Source of the DNA: Silene conica
Taxonomy: Eukaryota > Streptophyta > Magnoliopsida > Caryophyllales > Caryophyllaceae
NCBI GenBank assembly: GCA_029255685.2
Contig: CM055311.2
Coordinates: 4,574,269-4,638,268, forward strand
Length of the DNA: 64,000 bases
Direction: 5' to 3'
Shown here: in pieces, positions 44,727-56,595 of the stretch
How the letters are laid out: every line of letters begins with the position of its first letter
How positions within the stretch are numbered: position 1 is the stretch's first letter
The notes under the pieces: model-generated
What the model was told of the DNA's origin: nothing
The model's input: the letters and a program-made list of their open reading frames with translations, nothing else
The model's database searches: none
Translations under genes and position numbers: made by a program

Positions 44727-46148
44727 TTTCGGTCAGAACACCGCGTTTTTTTTGTAGTGATATCCTTTCGGTCTATGGTACCTAATAGCTCCTTTCGGCC
44801 TATGCTATTATTTCCTAGGTCTCACAATTATTGGGTGTCAACAATAAGGGTGATTCCTAATTTCTAGGTCTCATACCTTTCAGTCTTGAGTAACCTAGCT
44901 GTCTTAAAACATAAACCAATGCCCTTCCCATATCTCTCAATCTTGGGTAGGTCAATACTAACATCCTACAAGTCTCCTTTCAGTCTCATTGTAGGTTATT
45001 ATAGTCTACGAATTAAAACAGTCCGAAAACATACGCGCGTTGGTCGACCGACCAACTAGTCCAGTCGGCCGACCAACACCTCAGTCGACCGACCTATGAC
45101 GGAGGTCGGCCGACCAAGGCCCTGCTACAGTCGGTCTCGGGATTCGCACCATCTACGCATATTACTCCCTACATCCTAACATATGAAATTTAGCTACTCA
45201 TAGAAACTGAAATAATAACAATAATAAAGACGGAATTCATGGCGATCATTAATCTAAGCATGCAATAATAAATAAAGGCTTTGGGATTCTAACTTAAACC
45301 GGATGCAAGCAATTCTAAAATAACAATAATGAAACTGAAATTAAGAAAGGAATTACCGGAAACAATGATTAAGGCAGGAAAGAACGAACTTTATTGATTA
45401 TTATGGAAAGATTGATGAACCATGAACGATGAATAAAACTAAAGAAAAGTGTTTGATGATTATTGAAAGATTCAAACTTACAACTTAATTGGAAATCTAT
45501 GATAGAAAACTAAGTAGGAAAGTTGATATATGACTGAATGAATAACCTTAATCACGAGATTAGTTTATATAGGCGGAAAAAAAGAGTTTCCTAATGACCT
45601 AAACACTTTAATGGGCTTTGCGGAAACTTCTGGGTCTGCGCTGAGGTCGGTCGACCTAAGTAGTAGGTCGATCGACCTACTGTCGGGACTGCAGCACGCA
45701 TCGATCTTAAAAAAGATGCCATTTATTCGTTACTTATCTAAATCAAGCGATTCTTGCGGCGTTGGATAGGTAAGAGGATAAGCTTTCACCTCCAACTGAA
45801 ATCACTCCATTATCATCTCTAGAACTCAAGATATAGCCATTTGAAACAGACTGAAATATCATGGATCGATTCTTTGCTTTTTTTAGAGCTTGTAAATTAT
45901 ATGCACTTTTGCTTATGCTATCTTTAGGCCTTGAAATGTGCGCTATGCTTGTTATTTCGTGTCCTTAGCCATAAAAATCACTTGAGGACGGATTTGGTTT
46001 GAATCGCCTTTTTTCCGCATAATTCTGCAAAATAGCAAAAAAATACGAAAGTAGACAAAAGTTGGGAAATAAAGGCTAAAACATCGTAAATGAGCTCTAA
46101 AATGCGTGTGAAAATAGATGTAAAACATCATAAAATAGACACGCATCA

Positions 46149-48196
46149 AATTCCCCAGACCAAACCTTGCTTGTCCTCAAGAAAGAACTAGACTCGATCT
46201 TAACTAATGGAACGATTTCAATCTCAGAGCGAAAATTACATGTAAGCCTAAACCAATGCCGAGTACAAAATGAGAAAGCATTCAAATCATGCAAACGAGT
46301 TATGGGGTCGTCAAACTTGCAAACTGGAAACTATAGAGACTTATACCATGGACTCTCGCGGTACGCTCGAGGCACTCCTGAAAAAGGTGAGTAAATGTAA
46401 AAGATAGAAAGAAGTATGTTGTCATGACACTCACCTAACTGCGACCCATGAAACCATGTCTGCAATCTAACATGAACAAGAATTCTACAACTATGTATAA
46501 CAAACCCATTAAGTGACTCGGATACATGCAATTGAGGTAATGAAAGATATGTGACGTAAAAGGTAACAGTGGTTAAGATAATTTTGAATTTGTGGGGTTA
46601 GTAGCCAAGCTAGTAAAACCGGTTCCCAATAACATATTTCACAACTTTTTGATATTAAGAAAGTGCACTTTTGTAACACAACTCTCACATTATATATAAG
46701 AAAGGACTCCCAATTATTTTTGAATGAAGTATGGGAGTGATAACATGTAAAATAAAGGGATTTTTGGAACGAAATTTTGAATCTGATGATGTCAGTTGGT
46801 CGACCGACCTATGAAGGTGGTTGGTCGACTGACTTTGCTGTAAATTTTGATTTTTTTCGTTTTTCTTTTCTTTCTTTCTTTTTCTGAATTTTTCTGTTCT
46901 TTTTCTTTTAATTTCTTGCTTTCTTTCTTTCTTGTCTCTTTTTGCTCAAGATAGCATACAAACCAAGATGCCTCAAAAAAAATAAACCAAAGACCACAAA
47001 TACTAGCTTGGAAGGGTAGGCTAAATATAGGATGTAGTTTTGGGGAATAAAAAGGCAATTTTGGCTATGTAGGGCTTATGGGTAAATAAGAGAAAAGGGA
47101 TCTCAAATGCACGTACCAAGACTCACAAAACAAGATAGTAAAACAAGTATATAGCAATTCAAGTTCATGTTTATGCATATTGATGTAACATGTTCCGAGG
47201 GGAGTACTACTCACATCCTAGACAACTGGTTTAAGAATGAAACCAGGAAATAAGCTCTAAAACTTAGAATGTATAGTAGGTTGCCAAGGTATAAGTCAAG
47301 TCTCAAGAAAACAAGTTGACAAAAACTCGTAGATATGCAAAAGACTCTCATACTAAAACAAGTTGACAAGGCAAGGCAAAGGCATAAACATGTAAGATAG
47401 CAAAGATCATCCTTGAAATACTCTCGTTCCGACTCGACCTATATGCTAAAATAAACGTGCATTTTTTTGGAAATTTTTGAAATTTTTCTATTTTTTTTGG
47501 ATTTTTTGTATATGCAAGGAAAATAAAGAAAAGAACGATGCAATACAGAAATGCAGATAAACGTGTGACAAAATGCAATGGAACAATGCATGTGACACGA
47601 AACCATTCCCCAAACCAACCCGCACAATGTCCCCATTGTGCATTAGCCTAAGTAAAGGTGTCATAAAACTAAAGGAAAGATGCAAGGAAAACAAAAAAAT
47701 CAAGGAAAACTGGAAAGAACTCACTGGATTATTAAGCGCATGAGAAAAACCTCCCCAAACCAGCGTAAGCTGAGAGGTTTTGGTGGCCAGCAGTGCCACC
47801 CAAGTACCCAAGATGATTGCACGATTCCCGAGGAAGAAACGAGCAAGCTGTAACAGATGGGTAGGTCGACCGACCTATGTCTCTGGTCGACCGACCTTCC
47901 TGCGGACTGCAGGAATTCCAGGAATGCAGGGACCAAGTTGACCGACCTACGTCTCTAGTCGGTCGACCCCTCTGCTGCACAGCACCCTTCTTTTCTTCGG
48001 ACATAACTTGTATTAACCAAGTCATTCTTCCTCAAACCTGAAAAATAATCATATATGCGCCCAACAAATGCGCAAGATCCCAGAACCAAGTCAAAAATGT
48101 CTCAAAACAAAGCAACAAAAGCAAAAAGAGTCTAAGTCTAAAAACAAGAAAAAAAAAATAGTCCAACAAAAACTGAGATTGAACACTTGACTAGCA
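46149..48196 (-). repeat. Athila-like 3' non-coding region, minus strand
   Basis: Between gag (left end 48197) and the LTR. No pol. Begins with the polypurine tract next to the LTR (46149-46161). Contains a pyrimidine-rich (purine on minus strand) tract at about 46855-46945, palindromes at 46798-46830, 47862-47897 and 47936-47968, and the CCTCCCCAAACC block near 47750. Matches 29953-31494 and 3700-5460. Confidence 0.75.
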
Positions 48197-49807
48197 CTAC
48201 GACTTAGCAGCCCTTTCAGCAGTATGGACCGCTACTCTGGGCTTCCAGACAACAGGCCTAGACAGAGGAAGGGTATCTGGTGTCGCGTAAGCTATGACAC
48301 GCTTCTTTACTTTGCCCGGCCGGTCTTCTTCAGCAACTTGCTCCAATTTTGTCTCCCCAGTATCATCAGGATCTCCTATGCCCTCTTTACCATGACCCGT
48401 AGCAACAGAAATAACAGCATGGTCCTCCAATTTTCTCTTAAGCTCAAGGCCTTTGACCATCTCCAAGATTTTTCCGAACTGATGCTCCAACTTCACTTTC
48501 TCCAAATGATCCGGATACGGGACCGCAATGCTTGTCGCAGAATCAGCAAGCTTTGGCTCTTTTAACTTCCGAATCTCCGTCGAGTCATTGATGAGAGGAG
48601 AGTCAGGTAGCTTAGGAGGCGAATCCACAATCTGCTCAGGTATCGCGGTCGGTCGACCGGGTGTACTGGTCGGTCGACCGATCGAGCTCAGTTCAGAAAG
48701 CTTCTGTCTGTCAGAAATTGGAGGACCATCAGGTATGGTGGTCGATCGACCATAATCATCGGTCGGCGGACCTTCATTACTGGGGACGAGTTCGGCTACT
48801 GCATTAGGAACTTTGGAAGACTTTTCAACCTTTTCCAACTCTTTCTCTTGGCTTCCCGATCCATCATGGGAAATACCGCTTTGGCGATTAATGGCATTGA
48901 CCGTCCCTACGGAATTCTCACATTTGCTCGGAGAGCTAGCAATCCGATTAGCAGCTAAGATTGCTATTTGGCTTTTAATATTCTCCAAAGATGCAGCTTG
49001 AGCCTTTTTCATTTCTAACATTTGAGTCATGAGGGTTTGGAAAGTCGTTCTCAACTCCGAAGCCTCATTTGTTTCATGAACGGGAGTTTTCTCAAGTTTT
49101 TCCAAACGGGCGTTATTGGACGCTTCAAGTGCTGCAACATAACTTGTTTCAACACTTGTTTTCGGCGAATTCCCACGTGAATTCCCATTCTCAGCTCTAT
49201 GAACCGCCATCTCCTCAATGATGTCCCAACCCTTATCATAAGCCACATTGTTTTGAAATCTACCATTTGCAGCCGAATCAAGGATGATTCTATAGTCATC
49301 ATACAAGGAGTTCTAGAATTGGTTGCAAAGGTATCACTCCTCAAAGCCGTGGTGAGGAACGGATCGAACCAACTTCTTAAAACGGGCCCACGCTTCATAA
49401 AATTTCTCATCGGGTCCTTGCTGGAAATTTGAAATTTGAACTCTAAAAGCATTGGTTTTCGCTGGCGAAATGTACTGTTTGCAGAAAGCCAATGCCATAG
49501 ATGTCCAATCTGTAACTCTAGCTGCTACCTTATCAAGGTAGCGAATCCATTCACGCGCAGAATCTTTCAAGGAGAAAAGAAACAGCTTCTCCTTAACTTC
49601 ATCTTGCGTCACTCCAGCTGGTCTAGGTATGGAACAACAATAATCTGTAAATAGCTCCAAATGCTTCCAAGAATCCTCATCCGGTAGGCCGGCAAACTGA
49701 CTTTGCTCCACCAATTCGATATAGGAGAGACGAATTTCAAAGGGGAGAGTAAATCCCTGCGGAAGGTGGTGTGCCGTTGGCTGAAGATTATCAGAAATAG
49801 TAGGCAT
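48197..49807 (-). pseudogene. Athila-like gag with two in-frame stops
   Basis: ATG at 49805-49807, about 160 bp from the PBS. The N-terminal domain is the plant retrotransposon Gag fold: FEIRLSYIELVEQSQFAG, EKLFLFSLKDSAREWIRYL, FCKQYISPAKTNAFRVQISNF, EKFYEAWARFKKLVRSVPHHG. Reading continues in one frame through TGA (49334-49336, where the family has Trp) and TAG (49313-49315), then 369 more codons to 48197. The second half is low-complexity and holds palindrome-encoded GRPT/GRST segments. No zinc knuckle is obvious and no protease or RT follows. Two stops make full-length product unlikely. Confidence 0.8.
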
Positions 49808-49969
49808 GATCGCAATAGCACTGAGAGTACTCAAGTCTTCCTCTCAAAAACCTGTCTTCTAACTGTGCAAAACAAAACTAGAAGAAAAGGTAAGTAACGG
49901 TCTTAAGGAACCGAAGTTCCTTAAGACAGGGAAAATAAACTAAAAACTAACAAACAAAATTATACCGTC

Positions 49970-49987
49970 TCCCCGGCAACGGCACCA
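49970..49987 (-). other. Primer-binding site, tRNA-Asp type
   Basis: Reads TGGTGCCGTTGCCGGGGA on the minus strand, one mismatch from the Asp-tRNA site. It sits five bases from the LTR end at 49993. Confidence 0.85.
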
Positions 49988-50709
49988 AAATTTGATGCCC
50001 GTCGTTGAGGGTACCAAAGATAAAATTTATAATTCCTAACTTTAATAATAGATAGTGAAAGTCAGGGTCGAACCACAGAGAGGTGGGGAATGTTTATTGT
50101 TTGGTGTTAATGTTTTAAGGTAACAGTTTTGGGGGTTTTGATTGGTTGTTACTAAGTCTAGAAATAAATATAAAATAAAGCAAGTAAATAAAGATGGGAA
50201 TAAAATAATAACAAAAGAGATGCTAGGATGATCGGGTAACAAATAGCTAAGGTAATATAAATCCTAAGGTCAACATGTATTGCAGTCGCGTAAGGGGTGT
50301 AACATATCCTTTCGGTCTATGGTACCTAATAGCTCCTTTCGGCCTATGCGATTAGTTTCTAGGTCTCACAATTATTGGGTGTCAACAGTAAGGGTGATTC
50401 CTAAATTCTAGGTCACATACCTTTCAGTCTTGAGTAACCTAGCCGTCTTAAGGTGTAAACCAATACCTTTCCCGTATCTCTCAATCTTGGGTAGGTCATT
50501 ACTAACATCCTACAAGTCTCTTTTCAGTCTCATTGTAGGTTATTATAGTCTACGAATTAAAACGAAACAGAATACGAACGCGAGTGGGTCGACCGACCAG
50601 CTAGCCCAGTCGGCCGACCACAGCCTCGGTCGACCGACCCATTATATAGGTCGGCCGGCCACGGCTCTGCTACAGTCGGTCTCGGAATCTATACTACCTA
50701 CGCATATTC

Positions 50710-51701
50710 TGTGGGGAATAAAACACGTATTCACCCTAAATTTGCAGGATTATAATGAAATATGCAATTGTGAATATCGTCTTAAGATTAAAAACATGAG
50801 AAAAGAAGTACAACCTTTAGTCCTCGCGCAAAAGGCCTAAGAACAGGAATTAATGCAAATTCCCTCCTATAACTTGCACCCAAGACTTAGTTTGAGACGT
50901 GGCCGCGTGTGCTAGAAATCCTCTCCAATTGCCTTGCAATATAGGGAGAGCTATTTGAGTTTAGATGTGAGATCTGAGGTTTTGGGAGATGAATACTCTC
51001 AAAACCCTAATTTTACCCTGAGATTATTTTGCAGTGCAACAAGTGTAACTGACATAAGGAGACTCCTCCTCCTTATGTAGTTGTTTCGGCCGAATTGGGG
51101 TTTGGGTAGGAGTGGGCTTTCCACTCTTACCTTATCCCAATGCGTGATTCGACCCAATTGCTTAAATATAATTCGCGGGTTTTATTTATAAATCGTAACA
51201 TGTTATCAGATATTAATACAGTCGATATATTAATAATGGTCTGATAAAATACGATATTGTATAATTACCCAAATTAATATAACTGCTTATATTAATTCGC
51301 GAATACAATATTTAATTAAATATAACCGTTTATATTTAATTTACGAATTAATCTTGTAATCCGTATTAGCTAAAATTATTTAATCCGTATTAAATGATAA
51401 TCTCAACATCTTATTGACTAATTTATTAGTCAATACCTCTGACTAACTGTTTAGTCGTATCCGGCAAAATGTGACTGTATTTTCATACCTTCACATCTCT
51501 CAAACGTGTCCTATAGGTGTGACGTATAGGGACCAGTTGACCACCGCCATCCGTATGACAATAACGTCAAACTTATCTAGCAAGCCAACCGTTATTGATA
51601 AACGTGGATCAACTGGTAATAATACAGAAGTATGCCCTTGTGATCCTTAAAGAGATTTAATAAGTCATTGTACTTAATTGTCAAGGACACCAGCCCCAAC
51701 A
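50710..51701 (-). repeat. Copia B 3' LTR
   Basis: TGTTGGGG...CCCCACA on the minus strand. Differs from the 3' LTR of copy A mainly in one block (about 50960-51110), where the sequences are hard to align. The rest is close. Confidence 0.94.
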
Positions 51702-52563
51702 ATCTCCCACTTGTCCGTACAAGGGTATGTTCAATGACGTTATCAGACTACATGTGGAGGACACAATCTCCAACAAACTCCCACTTGTCCGTACAAGTGT
51801 AGGTGCGATAACCGAATCTCATATCCTTTTAAAATTTCTCCCACTCAATGTAAGACAATTTGCAAATCCGCATTCGCAAAGGTCGTATCTCACAAGCGAT
51901 CTGTATCAAGAGTGGTTTCCCCGACTAGAGAGTAACTTAACTGATAAAACGAATCTGTATTCGAGCATGGCCATGCATTTCAGTTACTACTCCTCGAGTG
52001 GCCCTGAGAAATGATAAAATCCTGATAAGGGTTTGGATATTTCCCTCAACTCGAATCCTGCCGATATCGCCCAGCATGAAATAACCCAGAAAAAATCCTC
52101 TTGGCCCCTGTTACGGTGACCGTGGGAAAGAAACCAAAGTTACCCAAAATCTGTCTTAATCTCAAGAAACAGTTGAAAGTCAAAAGACTCGACTCTAAGG
52201 AACACTATGGAGGTCCTATCCACGACCTGGCACCCAATGTTATAAAACATTTAGGACTCCATAACGATGTCACGGGGTGTCCTACGAGATATCCGTATAA
52301 CTCGCCTTTGTGATTGGTCAGTCATCCACGTGACTTATGGCTCGTTGAACCCACCATCAACCAACGTCACAAAATGATTACCTGAGTTATCAGCTCAAGT
52401 GGGTAATCAAGGACCAAAACGATGTAATGTTAATCAGTTCACTTTGTGGTGTTCAAAATTGGCGTACAATTCCACATGAGAAACAAAACATTTTATATCA
52501 TAACAATAAGGTTGAATAGAGTACACGAGAAAATGAATTATTACATGAATTCATAAAAGAGTA
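51702..52563 (-). other. Copia B 3' untranslated segment with duplicated PPT
   Basis: Nearly identical to 32493-33354, including the second LTR-start/PPT-like copy about 77 bp in from the LTR. No sense-strand ORF. Confidence 0.75.
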
Positions 52564-55500
52564 CTACAACTTAGGAACACATCCAATTCCCATGGAATGA
52601 ATGTGCCCTTCATGCTTATCACGTGGTAATGCTTTTGTGAGAGGATCAGCTATGTTGTCATCCGTAGCGATCTTTTCAATAAAAATCTCCTTTTGCTCCA
52701 CGTAATCTCTGATTAGATGAGCTTTCCGTTGTACATGCCTAGCCTTGCTGCTAGACTTATGCTCCTTAGCTTGGAAGATGGCACCGCTATTGTCACAATA
52801 GACGGTGATTGGGTCATTCGAACTAGGCACTACTGATAGTCCTTGTAAGAATTGACGCATCCATATTGCTTCCTTAGCTGCTTCTGAGGCGGCATAGTAC
52901 TCGGACTCAGTCGTAGAATCTGCTGTAACACTTTGTTTAGAACTTTTCCAGCTGACAGCAGCGCCATTAAGAGTAAAGACAAATCCAGACTGAGATTTCG
53001 AGTCATCTCGATCTGTTTGGAAGCTAGCATCTGCGTAACCCGTGGCGCAGAGCGTCGAGTCGCCTCCAAAAGTCAATCCCCAATCTTTAGTCCTCCGTAG
53101 GTACTTAAGAATGTTTTTCACGGCCATCCAGTGTTGTTCACCTGGATGAGCTTGGAATCGACTAGTCATACTCAATGCATATGCAACGTCAGGACGTGTG
53201 CATATCATGACATACATGATCGATCCTATTGCCGAAGCATAAGGAATCCGACTCATGCGCTCTTTCTCTTCCACTGACTTAGCTTCTTGAGTCTTGCTCA
53301 AGTGAAGCCCAGGAGTCATGGGAAGGAACCCCTTCTTGGAGTTCGTCATGCTGAATCTCTCCAGAATCTTCTCTATATAAGACTCCTGACTGAGAGACAA
53401 CATCCGACGTGATCTATCCCTGTAGATACGGATGCCCAAAATTCTTTGTGCCTCTCCCAGATCTTTCATCTGGAAATGGTTTTTCAACCATGCTTTAACC
53501 GAAGATAAGAGAGGTATGTCATTCCCAATCAAGAGTATGTCGTCGACATACAGTACTAGGAATACAATCTTACTCCCACTCGACTTGATATAGAGACATG
53601 GTTCCTCGACTGATCGAATGAACCCATTCTCTTTTATCACTTGGTCGAAGCGATGATTCCAACTCCGCGATGCTTGCTTAAGTCCATAGATGGAACGCTT
53701 AAGCTTGCAAACTTTCTTAGGATGTGCTGGATCGATAAAACCCTCGGGTTGTACCATGTACAACTCTTCCTCCAAATAACCGTTTAAGAAGGCGGTTTTA
53801 ACGTCCATTTGCCATATTTCATAGTCATGAAATGCGGCGATCGCTAAGATAATCCGAATGGAACGTAGCATGACTACGGGTGCAAAAATCTCATCATAGT
53901 GCAAGCCTGGCACTTGAGTGAAACCTTTAGCAACTAGTCTAGCCTTATGGATATCTTGTTGTCCTTCCACGGCATGCTTTATCTTGTAAAGCCATTTGCA
54001 TTGAAGGGGACGTACCTTTGCAGGTAGGTCCACAAGATCCCACACGTTGTTCTCATACATGGAGTCCATCTCGGATTGCATGGCTTCTAGCCATAGCTTT
54101 GAGTCAGAACTGGTCATGGCACCTTTATAGGTTGTGGGTTCATTACCCTCTAGGAGTAAGACGTCATCTGTATCGTGTTCCTCGACCATACCAATGTATC
54201 TGTCCGGTGGAATAGAGACTCTTCCTGACCTCCTAGGTTCCTCAGGGATATCTACCGCAGCCTCGGTTGAAGGTACTGTTTCCTCCAATGGTTGCTCGGT
54301 AGTTGGTTCTTGAACCTCCGATAACTCGAAGGTTCTATTACTCGACTTGTTCTCGAGAAATTCTTTCTCTAAGAACGTTGCACTAGCCGCAACAAAAACA
54401 CGTTGTTCGGTAGGCGAGTAGAAGTAATGACCAAACGTTCCCTTTGGATAGCCTATAAAGTATGTCTTGACCGATCGCGGGCCGAGCTTATCCTCGTGTC
54501 TCCACTTGACATAAGCCTCGCAGCCCCAAACCCGAATAAAGGACAAGTTAGGGACCGTTCCCTTCCATAATTCGAATGGAGTCTTGTCAACAGCTTTAGA
54601 CGGACTTCGGTTAAGTATTAGAGCGGCTGACAAAAGAGCATAGCCCCATAATGAATCAGGCACAACGGTGTGACTCATCATGGATCGAACCATATCGAGT
54701 AAAGTCCGATTTCTCCGTTCGGACACACCATTTAATTGTGGTGTTCCAGGTGGAGTCAACTGTAGCACGATCCCACAGTCTTTTAGGTGTTGATCAAACT
54801 CGTGTGAAAGATACTCACCACCACGATCCGAACGTAGTGCTTTAATCTTTCTACCCAGCTGGTTCTGTACCCGATTCTGGTATTCTTTGAACTTGTCAAA
54901 GGATTCACTTTTATGTTTCATCAAGTAGACATAGCCATATCTACTCAAATCATCCGTGAAAGTGATGAAATACCTATAGCCTTCTCGTGCGTTGATCGAC
55001 ATAGGGCCACATACGTCCGTATGTATGAGTCCTAATAGGTCGGCAGCGCGCATTCCAACACCTTTGAAGGAAATACGAGTCATTTTGCCGATGAGACATG
55101 ATTCACACGTGCCATATGATTCGAAATCAAAGGGCGAAATAGCTCCATTCTGTATGAGCTGTTTAACGCGTTTCTCATTTATGTGTCCCATACGACAATG
55201 CCATAAGTAAGTTTGATCTTTGTCACCTACCTTTATTCTTTTATTATTCACATGTAATATCTCGGTAGTTTGATCTAAAACATAAATTCCATTCATGGAA
55301 ACTGCCTTGCCATAAATCATATTGTGCAAAGAGAAAATACAGCTATTATTCTCTATTACAAATGAAAATCCGAGTTTGTCAAGTGCAGAAACTGAAATAA
55401 TGTTTTTGGATAAACTAGGAACATAATAACAGTTATACAAAAATAACTCGAATCCACTTGGAAGCTGGATTACGTATGTTCCCTTCGAGACTGCAGCCAC

Positions 55501-56595
55501 ACGTGCTCCATTCCCGACACGCAGGTCCACCTCACCCTTGATTAGGGGTTCTTGGTTTCGGAGGCCCTGCACATGATTACATAGATGAGAACCACAACCG
55601 GTATCAAGTACCCAAGTTCCGCAACTTGCATGGTTAATCTCAATCATGTGAATAAAAGAAGATGAAGACATACCAACAGGAGTAACAAGGCCTGCTTTAA
55701 TGTCCTCGCGATACACGGGGCAGGAGCGCCTCCAATGCCCAGTCTTGTGGCAATGGTGACATTCCATGCTTGTATCCTTGCTCTTTGTCTTGCCTTGTGA
55801 GTTACTCGACTCACCAGGCCCACTCTTAGCAAATCCTGGTTTCTTGAACCTGGGCTTACCTACTGCTAGGTCGCCCTGAGCTTTAGCCTTCCCTTTACCT
55901 TTCCCCTTACTGGAGATCATGAGAACATCCTGCTTAAGACTCCCACTCAACTTAAGATCCTTCTCAGTCTGTACGAGAAGGGAGTGGAGCTCATGGGGAG
56001 TCTTCTTCATGTCGTTCATGTAGTAGTTGGCCCTAAAGAGGGCGAACCCATCATGAAGCGAATGAAGCATGCGATCAACGATGATGTTCTCACTGATCTT
56101 GCAGTTTAGGGACTCCAGTTTCTCGATATTCTCAATCATGTTGAGAATATGTGGGCTAACAGCTTGGCCCTTCTGGAGTTTCGCCTCAAAGAAGCGACAG
56201 GTATGCTCATAAGAAACGATTCTCGGAGCCTTGGAGAATTCGTTAGTGAGCGTGGTGAAAATCTTGTTTGCACCATGGGTTATGAAGCGTCTTTGCAAAT
56301 TGGATTCCATTGCATAGATGAGTACGTTCTTTATCGCACCCGCTTCCATGACGAAGTCGCTATGAGCGCGAACATCGTTGGCTCTAGCTCCAGTTCCTGG
56401 GTGTGCCGGAATGGGCTCAGTTAAAAACTTAAGCTTTCCGTCAGCAATGGCAGCATTCCGTAGTGCTGCCTCCCAGTCAGAGAAGTTTGACCCATCATTC
56501 CTCAGTCTAGTTGACTGATTCATGGAGTCCATGAAGGCTTTTAGCCAGGATTCACGTGCTAGCTTGGCACTTGGCATTGGGTCTTCACCAGCCAT
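52564..56595 (-). CDS. Copia B Gag-Pol polyprotein
   Basis: 1343 codons, same length and domain order as copy A. The zinc knuckle, protease DTG, integrase D-D-E, RT YVDD and RNase H acidic residues are all unchanged. About 13 substitutions separate it from copy A, for example Arg to Leu in the linker after the zinc knuckle and Phe to Leu and Arg to His just after the second integrase Asp; none hit a catalytic residue. No stop or frameshift. Likely functional if transcribed. Confidence 0.97.
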   Translation of the reverse strand: MAGEDPMPSAKLARESWLKAFMDSMNQSTRLRNDGSNFSDWEAALRNAAIADGKLKFLTEPIPAHPGTGARANDVRAHSDFVMEAGAIKNVLIYAMESNLQRRFITHGANKIFTTLTNEFSKAPRIVSYEHTCRFFEAKLQKGQAVSPHILNMIENIEKLESLNCKISENIIVDRMLHSLHDGFALFRANYYMNDMKKTPHELHSLLVQTEKDLKLSGSLKQDVLMISSKGKGKGKAKAQGDLAVGKPRFKKPGFAKSGPGESSNSQGKTKSKDTSMECHHCHKTGHWRRSCPVYREDIKAGLVTPVGMSSSSFIHMIEINHASCGTWVLDTGCGSHLCNHVQGLRNQEPLIKGEVDLRVGNGARVAAVSKGTYVIQLPSGFELFLYNCYYVPSLSKNIISVSALDKLGFSFVIENNSCIFSLHNMIYGKAVSMNGIYVLDQTTEILHVNNKRIKVGDKDQTYLWHCRMGHINEKRVKQLIQNGAISPFDFESYGTCESCLIGKMTRISFKGVGMRAADLLGLIHTDVCGPMSINAREGYRYFITFTDDLSRYGYVYLMKHKSESFDKFKEYQNRVQNQLGRKIKALRSDRGGEYLSHEFDQHLKDCGIVLQLTPPGTPQLNGVSERRNRTLLDMVRSMMSHTVVPDSLWGYALLSAALILNRSPSKAVDKTPFELWKGTVPNLSFIRVWGCEAYVKWRHEDKLGPRSVKTYFIGYPKGTFGHYFYSPTEQRVFVAASATFLEKEFLENKSSNRTFELSEVQEPTTEQPLEETVPSTEAAVDIPEEPRRSGRVSIPPDRYIGMVEEHDTDDVLLLEGNEPTTYKGAMTSSDSKLWLEAMQSEMDSMYENNVWDLVDLPAKVRPLQCKWLYKIKHAVEGQQDIHKARLVAKGFTQVPGLHYDEIFAPVVMLRSIRIILAIAAFHDYEIWQMDVKTAFLNGYLEEELYMVQPEGFIDPAHPKKVCKLKRSIYGLKQASRSWNHRFDQVIKENGFIRSVEEPCLYIKSSGSKIVFLVLYVDDILLIGNDIPLLSSVKAWLKNHFQMKDLGEAQRILGIRIYRDRSRRMLSLSQESYIEKILERFSMTNSKKGFLPMTPGLHLSKTQEAKSVEEKERMSRIPYASAIGSIMYVMICTRPDVAYALSMTSRFQAHPGEQHWMAVKNILKYLRRTKDWGLTFGGDSTLCATGYADASFQTDRDDSKSQSGFVFTLNGAAVSWKSSKQSVTADSTTESEYYAASEAAKEAIWMRQFLQGLSVVPSSNDPITVYCDNSGAIFQAKEHKSSSKARHVQRKAHLIRDYVEQKEIFIEKIATDDNIADPLTKALPRDKHEGHIHSMGIGCVPKL

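Larger units (their letters stand above)
40501..44759 (+). mobile_element. CACTA (En/Spm) DNA transposon, internally deleted
   Basis: 4259 bp, bounded by perfect inverted repeats of about 33 bp (40501-40533 and 44727-44759) beginning CACTACAAAAAAAACGCGG, with a 3-bp duplication ATA (40498-40500 and 44760-44762). Uninterrupted relatives at about 28549 and 50298 confirm the empty site. Both subterminal regions (40540-41000 and 44335-44750) carry many TGACGGATTATCCGTCA-type palindromes, the expected binding sites for the element's own TnpA-like protein. The main DDE transposase is mostly missing, so it probably cannot move by itself. Confidence 0.95.
40183..46148 (-). repeat. Athila-like LTR, minus strand, split by CACTA
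   Basis: TGATACCCGTCG...GACACGCATCA. About 1.7 kb once the CACTA element and one copy of its ATA duplication are removed. It has a PBS on its left (40160-40177) and a polypurine tract (reverse complement of AATTCCCCAGACC, 46149-46161) on its right. It is therefore at once a 5' LTR for the unit on its left and the 3' LTR for the gag unit on its right. Palindrome pairs at 45038-45115 and 45647-45680. Confidence 0.87.
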
